From Physella acuta (lineage: Eukaryota; Mollusca; Gastropoda; Physidae): 64,000 nt of DNA. The stretch covers positions 50,839 through 114,838 of the forward strand of contig NW_026733048.1 in assembly GCF_028476545.1 (NCBI RefSeq), in the 5' to 3' direction. Under the pieces are notes generated by a model. It was not told where the DNA came from, searched no databases, and was given only the letters and a program-made list of their open reading frames with translations. The translations under genes were made by a program, and so were the position numbers. This document shows, one piece after another, positions 1 through 13,710 of the stretch (position 1 is its first letter; the number at the start of each line of letters is the position of its first letter).

Positions 1-2557
1 TATGAAGTAGATGGTGTCAATGTTTACCCTTGGTTTTATAAGCCGAGTCCCGCGGCTGTAATGAAGAGTCAACAATCATTAGACCAACGTTCGTGTGTGT
101 TCTCTCTGCCTACGGTGCTCACCAATCGGTACCATATGTACTCACGGTGTTGTCTGAGGTAGCTTCCCTAAACTTTAACACTGACAAATTTCACGGAGGT
201 GACAGGGATAGTTCCCGTGTGTCTCTATACTTATGATGTTCACGGTGATGGTAGTGTTAGTATGGCGATGATCACGATGTTAATGTTAGTAGTGATAATA
301 TCTCAATATTTCAATACTCCAATGATCACGGTAATCATAGTGATAGTGTTCCTCCTCTTTAATACCAATGATGGTCACGATGTCTGTAGTAAAAGTATCA
401 CGATATTTTAATACTGACAATGATCACAGCGACGATAGCGATAGGTCGTATCATCATCCTTTAATACCGATTAAATCACGGTAGAATCGCTACCTTGCCC
501 TAACTTAGCACTGATCCGAATCTCAAACCCTAAGCCAGACCCTTATCCCAACCGTAACATCAATATACGTCCCCTAATATGTGTCATATTTGACCCGTCC
601 TTATAAAACGTACATTTCACCTCCCCCTAATTCACTCCACAATTCGAACACAAATCTGAGGAAATTTAATTTCAATTAAAAAGTTTCGATTTAAAAAAGA
701 AAAAACATTATTTTAAACCTTTTATTGATGGCGCACAGGCTAATTTTGTTTTGAATTATTCAAAGTGTTGGGAGTTGTCGTGAAAAGGCGATTATCTCCC
801 CGTCAACACTTCTAGTGGAGATTAGCCGCTAGTGGGGCACGCGACATAACCCTCAGGTATCAAAGGTCTTAGAGGCTGCCACAAGTTCAGATTAATTCAA
901 TGGCAGATAAAGATCTCACAAAACGAGTAAACTCTCATAAATTTTAAACTAAATTCTTCGTCACATGATACATTTCTACACGCAATGCGATTCAGGTCTT
1001 CAGAAGGGTTTGATGATGAGTGTATATTTTCTATATATCGACTTCAACCTTCATTGTGAATACGTCTGTTGGTTTCTTCAGCGTGGTAAAACAAATAGCG
1101 TGTTTTTAAAAATTCAATTTTGGTTGTTTGAACCACAATACCGAAACCTACAACGTTGTTTCAATTCTTGTTTGTTTCTGATGTATAATTGTATACGAGA
1201 CGCAATTTATTACTTTTTTTTGTTATTTGAGTATAAGCTAATGCACATCAAGCCATAAACTTGACATTTTACACCGCTAAGAATGAAGAAGAAAAAATCC
1301 CATCATAACGCCATCCATAATTCGCCTTAAATTCGGCGAATCCAAGCTCGGGTGTGGGATTTCCCATAACATCATATTCCTAACTCTCTACCTGTGACGC
1401 CCTAATGTCTTAAGCCGAGGGTGTAATCGAGTTTTATGACTGGAGAAATGAGAGACCCGCAGGCCGGACGACGGCACTTTTTTACTTGATTTTAACAACG
1501 GGCTTATTTCAGTAGCCTGGGATCTTTTTTTTTTAGAGGCGGGCATTAGAGGGAGACACCGGAATCAATTAGCATTAAAGTCTTTTAGAGACTAGCCGCC
1601 AGACAACACTAAGTCTGAACAAAAAAAAATAGCCGGATTGCGAGAGCTAAAGAGGGTGGGATTCGAAAAATGGATGAAATCAGACGCACAAAGGATGAAA
1701 CACGACACGGTGCAGAATATCTAAGCCATTCAAGAACGGGGCGGTTTCGTTTGACAAAACTATTCAATTTTCAAAGAGCTCTCTTGAAAAAAAAATAGAT
1801 TTTCAAAAAATCTCGCAAACTAGAGGTTTTTTTAGCAAGTACAGTAAATACATATAGAAAAATCTTTAACTTCAAAGATTAGTCCTAATTGGTCATATTC
1901 TCATAGCGTCCCTTAGGTACAGGGAAACAAAAAAACAAGCCTTTGATGAAGATGGTCTGAAGGATTAGACTAGAAGGAATCAGGGATTTGGGAGTAGTCA
2001 AACAATTGGTCCTCTAATGAATAGTCAGTCTGCGACTACTGGTCATGGTACTATGGTGGCTGGTGTGGAAACTGTATACTGCTATTGAAGACTGGCTGGA
2101 TCAGTGAGCGACTAATGGAAGCGTGACCTACAATACCAACAACTCCCGAATGGCAAACTTGTTAGCACTGCCGAGACTGTTTTTTTAGTCAGTAATTACA
2201 AAACTGTAACCTAGTTTATAAGAGACGAGTGTGAGTATAGAGAAAGGAACATATTGTCTAAAATTGTAGTCAGTGTTTAATACCTGAAATTATAAGTATA
2301 AATAAGTTAGTCGTGAGAAACTGCAATAGCTCAATAAATATTTCTGTAGGCTTCAGAGGGTGTCGCAGCCTAGTTAATTTATCAATAACCATCTCTCTAC
2401 ATTTGTCTTGTAAAATTATACTTCAAGACCCGGAAGCCAACAGGATGAGTAAAGAAGAATTAATTTGTCTGTGACCTGGGTATAAGAGATTACGTGGTCA
2501 GGATAAGGCCGACTGTACTTTTGTTGTGTAGTGCCAATTACACATTAGGGCTAAACG
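1..2557. other. Unannotated stretch
   Basis: Mostly A+T-rich single-copy-looking DNA. From about 230 to 480 there is a loose pattern of ATGATCACG and GTGATAGTG motifs, perhaps an old tandem repeat. The 97-codon frame at 965-1258 is A+T-driven and has no recognisable domain. TMEM135 exon 6 was looked for and not found. Confidence 0.5.
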
Positions 2558-2740
2558 CAGTGTTTCTTTCAGGCATCTTTTCCGGGAAGCACGTCTACCG
2601 CCACCCCCCCCCCCCCCCCTTGAACGAAATATAATTTATATAGAAAATATAAACTTTTAGCAGTGTCCGCCGCCCCAACCTCCCTGAAAATTAGCCCATC
2701 CAAATTTCATCCCCCCCGAGAAAAAATGCCTGAAAGAAAC
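2558..2740. mobile_element. hAT-type MITE, family 2 (TIR CAGTGTTTCTTTC), decayed right end
   Basis: The left end CAGTGTTTCTTTCAGGCATC is paired with the inverted AAAATGCCTGAAAGAAAC on the right, whose last bases are lost. The middle has a 16-base C tract, GAACGAAATATAATTTATAT and CAGTGTCCGCC, shared with the family-2 copies at 46-51 kb. No clean target duplication is left. Confidence 0.75.
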
Positions 2741-5700
2741 AACGTCTGGGTGGACTCATGAACATCCTACGGACCCGAGTCGTAAAGAATAAATCAAGCA
2801 TATAACACCAACTGTTCACAATGTTAAAATCACTCTTTGATTAGACCAGACGGGCTTACATGACGACGAGCCACGGGTTCCAGTGTGTAGACCAGCTACC
2901 GTGCGAGAGTTCTGGCGCTTGACCCTGAGCTCGGTACTCGGGGGGAAGCAGCCACTCTGGCAGGTCGTTTGTCACTAGATCCCCTCGTCTCGCGAGATAG
3001 TGTCTGATGAGAAGCACATGTGTGCACTAACGTCACTTTTTTATGTCAGTTTTACGCCGCTGTCATTATCTACAGCAACGCCCAGTCCGATATGTCAGCC
3101 TACAAAACTCATTTTACACCCGGTATCCATTCCCAGCCTGTTTCCGTGTTCGCTCAATTGTGTGGTGGTGTGTGTGTGTTTGTGTGTGTCGTGTGTGTGT
3201 GATGTGTGTGATGTGTCTGTGTGTGTGTGTGATGTGTGTGTGTGTGTGTGCGTGTGCGCGTGTGTGGTGTCTTTACCTGTGAACTTACGCCAATATTTTA
3301 AAGCAAAAAAAAACAAAAAAAATCATGAAATCGTATGGCAACTTCACAAGAAATAATACATTTTGTTTACAGAAATCATTTACCTACGATAGTATATAAT
3401 GGATTGACGGTTTGAACTTTCCTCCCTATCTCCATATTTTTTAACCCATACTTTTAAGCCCACCCACGCACAAACATTCTCTTTAATCTTTTAAGTTTTA
3501 ATTGTAAGTTTGAAGAAACTAGCCAGTATCACAAGCAACCACACACACACACTACCCACAGACGTAGAAATATACTATTTGATACTGTCCATTTGTAGTT
3601 GTCACTGGCGTGGAGACACCTACTGGTACCAGGGTTTAGGACAAAAATGCCTAAGGGGGTCGGGATTTTAATGACGTGTGGCAGGGGCGGGGTCACAAGA
3701 AATTGTGACGTAGCATTTACTTTATTAATACAAATATGTTTTTTTTTAAAAGTTAATGTTCATTAGATTTATGACTACAGGGGAGAGGGGGGTTAGATTT
3801 CTTTTACATTTGGAGGAGGGGGGTGTTATTTTTTTGTGATAACGTGTGACAAAATGAATTTAACCGGTTAAGAAAGCCTGACGTCATATATGGTTGACCA
3901 CATATGATTCCTTCATCAACAGCACCTTTAGTTAACCACTTAACTTTCACACTATCCTTGAAGTTAAACAAGTACAGCATCTCACGTATTTAACTACATC
4001 GCAGCCATTATGACAAGATAACCTTTACCTAACCAATACGTTTGCACTATTTAAAACCCATTCAACATTCTGACGTAAACATCCTAAAAAAATATCTTTA
4101 AAAAAAAACAACCGAAAGACAAGATTCCAAAATAAAGAAAATAAATATGTTTACTTGGCAGAGTCTATTCGGGGGGAAAACCCCGCTAACCGTCCATCAC
4201 GTTATCTCATCGCGTCAGCGGAGTCAGGCCAGCCGTCTATCTGGGCCAAATCTGCGAGAATGATGGTCGCGTTTTACCCCCAATATCAGGGTCAGCTTAT
4301 ATTTAACGCAACTTTAAATCCGAGGTTATCGGCTCTCGCGCCATTAGCATTATCGCAGGGGGTGGGGCGAGGAGCCCGAGAGTGAACGATGCACACAACG
4401 ATAAGACGATGCCGGGAGAAGAAGAATGGCGCTTAGATCTTGGCTCACGGAGCATCGCACGCGGACGCCATAAATTTCTGCTCGGATTATAACCGGAAGT
4501 TCCGCATAACCTCATAAAAGTCACGTGGTTGTAAAAAAAAAAAAAATGACAGGAGAGCGTGGGCATAAATCATGGGGAAATAACTAGAATGTGATAAGAT
4601 GGGCCCGGACACACCCCCGGGGGTCATGTGGAAAGATGCTGACGCTCGGGGAGTGTTTATGTGGATTGGAACATTTGTGAAGGCTAACCATAGTCTAAAC
4701 GGATCCTGACATACACCAAATGTTGAGAGTAGGCAGTGGTAGAAGGGGGGGGGGGGTGGTTGGGTTAAAAAAAATGGCATTAAAAAGCATATTAAGTGTC
4801 GAGCTTATTATCTAATTTTTGTATATTTGGAAAAAAAACTAGTGTTAGATCCTGTGGTATACACCAAAACCCAGATACATGGATAGAGAAGATAAAAATG
4901 TACAAGGCTAACAGTAACACAAACTACTCTACTGTGCTTCGTCTGCAACGTTCTTTCTAAGCTGCGCGGTTACGCGGCCGCGCAGTATTTTTGAGCTGCC
5001 GCGGAGTCATTTTGTGAAATACATATAACCTTGTGTAAGACTTTAAGAACACCGCGCACGCAAAATTAACGTTACGCACTAGCTCCCCCCCCCCAGAGGA
5101 AACATTACTCGCCTCTACTAACATTGTACTACAGCTAACACAATGTCTCAAAGTGTACTCAAAACAACATTCAAACAATACTAAACAAAATATGTTACAA
5201 CTAAAAAAAATTAAATTAATCCCGTAAAAAATAAAGGCGTAAATCCTATACAAGATAAAAATTAGCTCATGAAATATAAATCCTTAACCCGATCAACCCC
5301 CCGTTGAGCAGCTCATCAGGAATTAAACGACGCAGAAAGATATTGTTCTCTGAGGGATCAATACACAGAGGTAAAACGACTGCACCAGATAGCGTCGTTT
5401 AGCACACGGTGCCAGAGACCCGCGTCACATTACTCTGTAGGAATATTTTATAAACCCCCGACCTCTTGATAAGCTGTCGGGGCATTAATTATTTAATTAC
5501 GATCGCGGTCACTACTTTTTGATGAAGGGAGCGGGGGTGGGGGGAAACGAAATGAAATGAACTTATTATCCGTGTTCGAATCTGAATTTGGTTTCTTGAT
5601 CTCATTGAGACCGGCTAATTAGTAACAGCTGATCTGAACATTTTTATTTCAATAAGGCACTCACTGCCAGTTACTGAAAGACACAAACCCACTTTTGTTT

Positions 5701-8292
5701 CAAACACAGAACATCAAGGTCGTGTTATCTTAGTGGATCTGTGGTTAGAATCTCAATGCATTCATGATTACATTAATATTGTTAGCACATTATACTATTA
5801 TTCAAATTTTTGAAATAAAATAAAAAGAATTCGAAAACGTACTGGTCTATCTTATAAAATCTTACAATGCACAGAATTTTGAACAACATGGACTGCTCGA
5901 GGTCTGTTACTAGAATTAATTTTTGTGTGTTTAATTTTAGAAAAACTTAAGGTAAAACATTAAATAAAATATCGAGAAAATTAAAATTGTTAACATTAAA
6001 AACTCTTCCTATACTGAGACAACTGCCAATTGTGTATGTTATGAGATCAGCAGACAGATGCTAGTCCTCATTTCATAGGAGCAAGAGACTATCCTTTCTG
6101 TCCAATAGAATCGCCAGGTTTGCTGTACGGGACCCGATCATTGTTGCTGACATTGACGACGTTCGTGTTTTGTACTCTTTGTTTTCTCGGTAGCATTTTA
6201 GAAGTATAGATTTAGTATTTTAAAAATGTCTTTAAAACAATTAGCTATTGACGAGACCTTGAAAATAAAACTTTTTACTTTGATTAGGTATCATTTTACT
6301 TTTGAACAGGCTACAATTCGACTATTTAAAAAAAAAATACAACGAAGATTTTGAATATTATTATTTGAGGAGCCAATTACTTAATCGTGGAAGTAATAGT
6401 AAGTCATATACTATTTAGTGCCATAATAAGGGTGCATATTTCCGTGTGAAGGAAGAGAAAAAGTGCTAGGTAGCACTGATCCTGATGAATATTGCATCTT
6501 TACCTCCCCTCCACCAGTCTAATGTTTAGTTGCGTCAACGAAAGTTACTGCAGTGGTCTTAATATAGGCCTATCTTCTACTGTCGTGCCAGACTGGTGTC
6601 TTGTACAACAGTTGTGTATAAAAATAGTTTTAAAATTGAAGACTTCATAGGGTGATAGAGATATGTTCAGGCAATTGATGTGTAACACAACGACTGTGTT
6701 TTATAACTGGTCGTAATGTAGAACAATAAATGGACTTGATAAATTGATGCAAAACATGTATTAACAATCAGGCCTGCTTTATAGCGGTAACGTTAAAAGG
6801 AGACTAAACAAAGTTGAGACTTCTCAAGAGGAAGTAAATTACAGGCAGGGAAGGGGGGGGGTACCTAAACTTTAGAATGGAAGAGTAACAATGGCAAAAC
6901 TAATTAAAAAGGAAAGTAATTAATAGAAAGTAATTAATATATAAAATGTCAAAGCTTTTAAGTGTGTGTACTGTGTGTGGGTGGCTTATTTTATACAATC
7001 GTATAAGTGCTTTCATATTTAGAGAGACATGTAATGGTTTAAAGATGACTGGGTACTCTAAGGATGAATAATCACAACAGATAAGTAGTTATCTGCTGCT
7101 AAAACCTTGGCGGTACATAAGTAAATCTGTACCTACCCGAGTCAAACAAGGGCAGATGCTGCTGTACCTCAGAACAATAAAAATCGAATAAAAATATTTG
7201 TTTTATAACGAAAATAAAACCGGTCATTTGATGTCTTCAATTACCACAATGTTAACAGTCTTGAGGTCGTCAATTCATCAGTTGACAACACAGATCAGGC
7301 GATATTTGAACCAAGAAGAGATATTTGAACGTTTCTCTTCGTCTGATTACAACTCAATATAGTATAAACGCATGTCTCCTACATACTGCAAATATATTTA
7401 TGTAAATGATCCTGAAGTATGCTATTCGCCACCCCCCCCCCCTTTCCACCCCAGGCATACTCCAGCCTTCGATACACCCCAAGAACAACCCCCCCCCCCC
7501 AAATTCTACCTCATCAAGTGGCCCATTCTACCCCGGCGCCAATCTTCCCCTGCCCTCTTGATAGATCGGTATTATGAAATAAATCTTGTTTAAACTGAGC
7601 CGAGCCGCGTCATTGAGAGCTTCCGGTGTGTGCTTCAGATCAGACAACACACGATTAAGTGCTGTCATTTCTTATAAATAAATTAGCTCATTTGAGTGGA
7701 GTGGAAGTGGTCTAATTAATCTAATAGCAAGAGGAGAAGTGGTCGGATTAATCTAATAGCATTAATTGCTTCAGTCTTGGCGATATTGTTTAAAGACGAA
7801 CGGTAGAAAACAGTAAATATATTTTTTCCGCATTGTTTAACATTCTTTTCAGAAACAAATCATGTATAATATTTCGTTTGGATTTGACTAGATATGTTAT
7901 TATGCAACAATGACAGATGCGTATTGCCAGAAGAAATGCATAATGATGATTTGGTTTATGGAAAGTTCTACGCCCCATCTGATGTAGCATTAATTTAGAA
8001 CCCATGAGATTAGATAAGGCAGTTCTTTAAACAAACGTCAAACGTAAATAGCACAAAGCCAGAATTATTACGTCGTCGTAAATTGTTTGCAGACAAAAAT
8101 AGAATCACTGGGTAGTAGAAATCTTCACGTGAGGAGGGTGGTGTTGTGTGAAGGAGTCACCTCTCATTTGTGGGGCGGTGTGTGGGTAGTTTAATGTTCC
8201 CCACACTCACCGTTTCAAACTGTGTGCAATGAAAACCAATCTCGAGAGATTAAGTTTGAATCCCATTGAGAATGTACGGATTTTTCTCTGAC
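2741..8292. other. Unannotated stretch with a G+C-rich patch
   Basis: Apart from the TG microsatellite I see no gene. 4150-4500 is richer in G+C and CpG than the rest and holds a 76-codon plus-strand frame without a known domain. Several poly-C and poly-G runs occur (about 4746, 5090, 7431 and 7489). Confidence 0.5.
3160..3265 (+). repeat. (TG)n-type microsatellite
   Basis: An interrupted GTGTGT tract with TGTGATGTGTG variants. The overlapping short frames, on either strand, are low-complexity. Confidence 0.95.
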
Positions 8293-10112
8293 AGGTACCT
8301 AGGGCATGTATGGGGTCAGACAGGTACCTAGGGCGTGTATGGACAGACAGGTACCTAGGGCGTGTATGGGGTCAGACAGGTACCTAGGGCATGTATGGAC
8401 AGACAGGTACCTAGGGCATGTATGGGGTCAGACAGGTACCTAGGGCATGTATGGGGTCAGACATGTACCTAGGGCATGTATGGGTCAGACATGTACCTAG
8501 GGCGTGTATGGGGTCAGACAGGTACCTAGGGCGTGTATGGGGTCAGACAGGTACCTAGGGCGTGTATGGGGTCAGACAGGTACCTAGGGCATGTATGGAC
8601 AGACAGGTACCTAGGGAATGTATGGGGTCAGACAGGTACCTAGGGCATGTATGGGTACGAAAGGTACCTAGGTCATGTATGGGGTCAGACAGGTACCTAG
8701 GTCATGTATGGGTACGAAAGGTACCTAGGTCATGTATGGGGTCAGACAGGTACCTAGGGCATGTATGGGGTCAGACAGGTACCTAGGGCATGTATGGGTA
8801 CGAAAGGTACCTAGGGCATGTATGGGTACGAAAGGAACCTAGGGCATGTATGGGGTCAGACAGGTACCTAGGGCATGTAGGGGTCAGACAGGTACCTAGG
8901 GCATGTATGGGTACGAAAGGTACCTAGGGCATGTATGGGTACGAAAGGTACCTAGGGCATGTATGGGGTCAGACAGGTACCTAGGGCATGTATGGGGTCA
9001 GACAGGTACCTAGGGCATGTATGGGGTCAGACAGGTACCTAGGGCATGTATGGGTACGAAAGATACCTAGGGCATGTATGGGTACGAAAGGTACCTAGGG
9101 CATGTATGGGTAGACAGGTACCTAGGGCATGTAGGGGTCAGACAGGTACCTAGGGCATGTAGGGATCAGACAGGTACCTAGGGCATGTAGGGATCAGACA
9201 GGTACCTAGGGCATGTAGGGATCAGACAGGTACCTAGGGCATGTATGGGTAGACAGGAACCTAGGGCATGTATGGGGTCAGACAGGTACCTAGGGCATGT
9301 ATGGGTAGACAGGTACCTAGGGCATGTATGGGTCAGAGAGGTACCTAGGGCATGTATGGGTCAGACAGGTACCTAGGGCATGTAGGGGTCAGACAGGTAC
9401 CTAGGGCATGTATGGGGTCAGACATGTACCTAGGGCATGTAGGGGTCAGACAGGTACCTAGGGCATGTATGGGTAGACAGGAACCTAGGGCATGTATGGG
9501 GTCAGACATGTACCTAGGGCATGTAGGGGTCAGACAGGTACCTAGGGCATGTAGGGGTCAGACAGGTACCTAGGGCATGTATGGGTCAGACATGTACCTA
9601 GGGCATGTAGGGGTCAGACAGGTACCTAGGGCATGTATGGGTAGACAGGTACCTAGGGCATGTATGGGTCAGACATGTACCTAGGGCATGTAGGGGTCAG
9701 ACAGGTACCTAGGGCATGTAGGGGTCAGACAGGTACCTAGGGCATGTATGGGGTCAGACATGTACCTAGGGCATGTAGGGGTCAGACAGGTACCTAGGGC
9801 ATGTATGGGGTCAGACAGGTACCTAGGGCATGTATGGGTCAGACAGGTACCTAGGGCATGTATGGGTAGACAGGTACCTAGGGCATGTATGGACAGACAG
9901 GTACCTAGGGCATGTATGGGGTCAGACAACCTAGGGCATTTAGGGGTCAGACAGGTACCTAGGGCATGTAGGGGTCAGACATGTACCTAGGGCATGTAGG
10001 GGTCAGACAGGTACCTAGGGCATGTATGGGTCAGACATGTACCTAGGGCATGTATGGGTCAGACATGTACCTAGGGCATGTAGGGGTCAGACATGTACCT
10101 AGGGCATGTATA
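8293..10112 (+). repeat. 29-bp minisatellite, ~64 copies
   Basis: Units are GGTACCTAGGGCATGTATGG plus GGTCAGACA (29 bp), with 26- to 28-bp variants ending ACAGACA, GTACGAAA, GTAGACA or TCAGACA. Each unit starts with GGTACCTAGG, two overlapping 6-bp palindromes. Variant types are clustered: GTACGAAA units at 8650-9110, and GTAGGGGTCAGACA units mostly after 9110. Open frames here are artefacts of the repeat. Confidence 0.97.
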
Positions 10113-13100
10113 GCGTTGCCAGAAACGGGTCTAAAATTGACCCAATGAATAAAAAAAAATTATTAACTTTTAGGATCTAGTCCTCAATAAGGCAGAGGAA
10201 GTAGAGCCGGTCTATGCCCAGTAAGAGGCCGGAATGCCTTTTAAAAACAACCATCAATGCTATCAGCATTGCGAGCTGCCACACAATGATAGAGCTAGAT
10301 TTAAGGTGTACTTGTAAAAAAAATCTGAACCTATTCAAAGTTGACCAATATGTTTCAATAAACAATGCTTTGTCGCAGTTACAGTCAAGATTACATAACT
10401 TTCCAGATTAAACTACCCCCCCCCCCCTCCCCCTACGACCAGATTTTCGAACTAACCATAAATGACGCACTGACTAGATCTACTTAACACAAGGTTTAAA
10501 AAACTCACGAGACCAATGCCTTGTTTCTCTACACGGCAAAACTCAAAGACCATAAAAACAGAACAACAATCAGCCAAAACTGACATCATAAAATCCAAAT
10601 GTCAGCCAAGGGGACATCACTGTAACCTGGCTGTAAAAACGCCATAATAGTTAATAGAAGTACAGAGTCAAGACGCTGTGTTCGCCCTTTGTCTACAGGA
10701 GAACAAGGCAAATTGGAAGCAACGAGCCGTTTAATCGTACACAAGTTTATGTGAGACATTAAACGTTTCAAAAAATTAACCTCGCCCCTTTACACCTTTT
10801 AATACGAGGTTAAACCAGGTATAAACTCTGACGGACAGTGTAACAGGGGTCTCGGAGGGGGGAAAGTGCTTAATAAATACACTTTGTTACTGTTACTGCT
10901 TACCTTTGTTTTAACAATTCATTATCTTTTATTTGTTTTATTATTCTATCATGTTCGACCGCTGGCCAACTTCTACCAGGAACTAAATTTACACCAATGA
11001 TCCATTTGAATCAAATCTGTCTTTAAACAGTTCAACACTGAGAAACTGCATTGCGGTTTGACCACATGGTACATTAGTATATAGTTTTCCAAATTAAAAA
11101 GGATATGACTTATTAAGAAAGGAAGGAGATTTGGACTTATTTTTTTCTAACAAGTAGACACGAAATTCTTGCCTTAGTATTAAAGACTTAATATTAAACA
11201 TATGATGAGTTAGATGTTCACCTTGTTAAATCGATTTTTCTTTTTCTATTAACTAAAAGAATTCACAAAATTAATTTCTAGGAAAAACAAATATCCTACT
11301 CGTAACTTAGACACGATTTTTTTCTCATTAAAAATATAATTTTATTCTAAGAATAAATAAATCCAAATATATCCCCACCATGAACGTGTATAAAAGCTGG
11401 TACCACAGGTTTCAATAAGCTAGCAATAAGGTGGCGTGAAGTAGAAGACAGGACAATCACTGACCGAGAAGTTCTGGTGACTCACAAAGGCAGGAAAGAC
11501 AGGAGATTATTAATATACCAGACTGGCCGTACACCCCGCATATAGGGGCTAAATAACGGAACTTCATATAACATATAGAGCTACCAGGTCAATATCCTGG
11601 TCCACACGATGGACACAGCTCAATTTTTTTTCCCAATAGTACATTATAGAAAGAAAATTTCAACCAGAGAAAACAGAAATGGAAAAAATGTGTTTTAAAG
11701 AAAAAAAAAATGTCAATGAATTGGTGAAAGTGAAAGATGAATGAGCCAGAGATTAGGTACCAGTGGCTCATGTCCGGAGGGCGTCGCTTCCAGTTAGCGG
11801 AGCAAGTGGTGCGGACAAACGTCTCTAGGACACGTGGGGTTTCATGTCCGAACACGAGATGACAAGTTATTACCGTTCAGATCAAAAGCTGATTACTGGC
11901 TGGGCTTGAAGGAGAGGGGGGGGGGGGGAGAGAAAGAAAGCTTGGTGGAGGGGAGGTTAATCTTCTACAGGCTCTTAATTGGGAATTAGAAACGGGGGAT
12001 AATCTAACAAATTATTCGCAATGTTAGCTTTTTATTTTAACAATCCGGATATAAAACCAATAACAGGTGAGTTTATTTAAAAAAAAAACAACAGGAAAAT
12101 AATCTTAAAAATGGACAGCGTATTTATAGAACGCAAAATACAAGTCAAATTAAAAAACCCGGAAACACAGGACCCAGCGAGGGGGACGGACCCATCTAGA
12201 TTAAAGACGAGCTAGTCGTAGGTCACTTCCCCTCGAGATCACAGGCCGCTTCCTTGCCGGATCACAAGACACTTCCTGTCAAAAAGATTCTTCTGATTGG
12301 CCTTCACGGGGCCAGCCAGGCAGGACGCGGCTCCAGAGATGACAGTTATTAGCTAATGTGGCCACGTGATCGTAGAGAACCCCCCGGGGCTAGTAGTCGC
12401 TCACGTGATGCGGTGTTCAATTATTTAAAGGTAGAGTTGCTTGCCGCCTCACTAAGCCCTTCTATCTGATCTCTACAGGTTTTAACAGATTAGTGTTAGT
12501 CGTATTTTATCAGACTGTAAGATATCGGCTCTATTTAATCTTCAGATTTATGTAGTGAAATTAATAGGAAAATATTGTATAAACGAATGTTAAAATCAAA
12601 GAAAATCTGTTAAGCACGTAAACAGGTATCCTTCACTATAGAATAGGTTAGAATGACGACTAAAAGTATATGCCTATACTTATCCAAAAAAACATACAGT
12701 AAGGATCAAAATAAATTGTTAACGTGACACAGTGAATCAGCATCAATTGTAGAATCTGTATCGAAGTTTTAGACACATATTTTAAAAAAAAACTTATGAC
12801 GAAACAGTTTCAAGGTTCCGGGTTTATACTCGACAAGCTTAAAAACATGACCAAACTCAACTTGACCAAACTCAACAGCTCTTACACCCAAGAACCCGGA
12901 TTAAGCGCAACACTTCACCGTGAGCGTCACGGTCCGCGGCGTTAAGTTGCGACAGCCCGGCTGAAACAAGACATTTGTCATCGCTCCCCCAACAGTTGGC
13001 CGGTACCGGAGTCCTGTTGCCGGCTGTTGTGATTCTCACGGGGTGAATGTACCGATGATTAAGAGCCATTATCACGCTGTCACCCGCCGTCGTGACAAAT

Positions 13101-13267
13101 GACTATACACTTGCCTGACAATTACAGGGTGTGTGTGTGTGTGTGTTTTTTTTTTTTTTCTCGTGGGGCTGGGAGAATACGAGAACTGGGGGGATGGGCG
13201 GTGCAAAGGTTAGTGATAGTATGCCCTGACCTCTTGCATTTGAATACATATTTTGAGTATGCAAACT

Positions 13268-13298
<31 letters not shown>

Positions 13299-13385
13299 CT
13301 AGACTACACCCAACTCAACCCCTAAAACTTCCTCTAAAAACGTAAAACCAGGTCGACTATTTTACTCCCTTCTCTCACCCACCTA

Positions 13386-13389
<4 letters not shown>
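10113..13389. other. Unannotated stretch
   Basis: A+T-rich with a more G+C-rich interval at 12870-13090 that includes a 67-codon minus-strand frame of no recognisable family. 12170-12430 is also G+C-richer. No splice-bounded match to TMEM135 was recognised. Confidence 0.5.

Positions 13390-13469
<80 letters not shown>
13390..13469 (+). repeat. (TA)n microsatellite
   Basis: About 80 bp of uninterrupted TA. The right flank is ACGTTTAGCTG and no inverted repeat borders it. Confidence 0.97.
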
Positions 13470-13470
<1 letters not shown>

Positions 13471-13536
13471 GTTTAGCTGTGGCAAATATTTCATTGTGGT
13501 GCTTTACTTAGCAAAAAAGACTATCTCAATGGCAGA

Positions 13537-13710
13537 GGTAGACATAGGTACGTTTTTACTATTAAAGTAACAAAAAATGCACTTCCGCCAGCAATGAACT
13601 GTCTTTTCTGTGACTTTAATACGTATCTATGTTTACCTTTGACGTTAAGATAACACTTTATGTCTATATTGCTATTTCATTAACAATGCCTACTTCCAAA
13701 CCTTTTATGG
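13537..13710 (+). repeat. Dispersed repeat R5, copy 1
   Basis: It starts GACATAGGTACGT and ends near GATAACACTTTATGTC...TATTGCTATTTCATTAACAATG; the same start and end occur at 18847-19012. The TGTGACTTTAATACGTAT motif inside is the inverse of a motif at the start of copy 2, so the family may have inverted ends. Confidence 0.55.

Noticed and set aside
4155-4385. 76-codon plus-strand frame in a G+C-rich patch
   Set aside because: No known domain, no splice partners and no support for expression.
8280-10112. CRISPR-like array
   Set aside because: The units are contiguous and lack unique spacers; this is a eukaryotic minisatellite.
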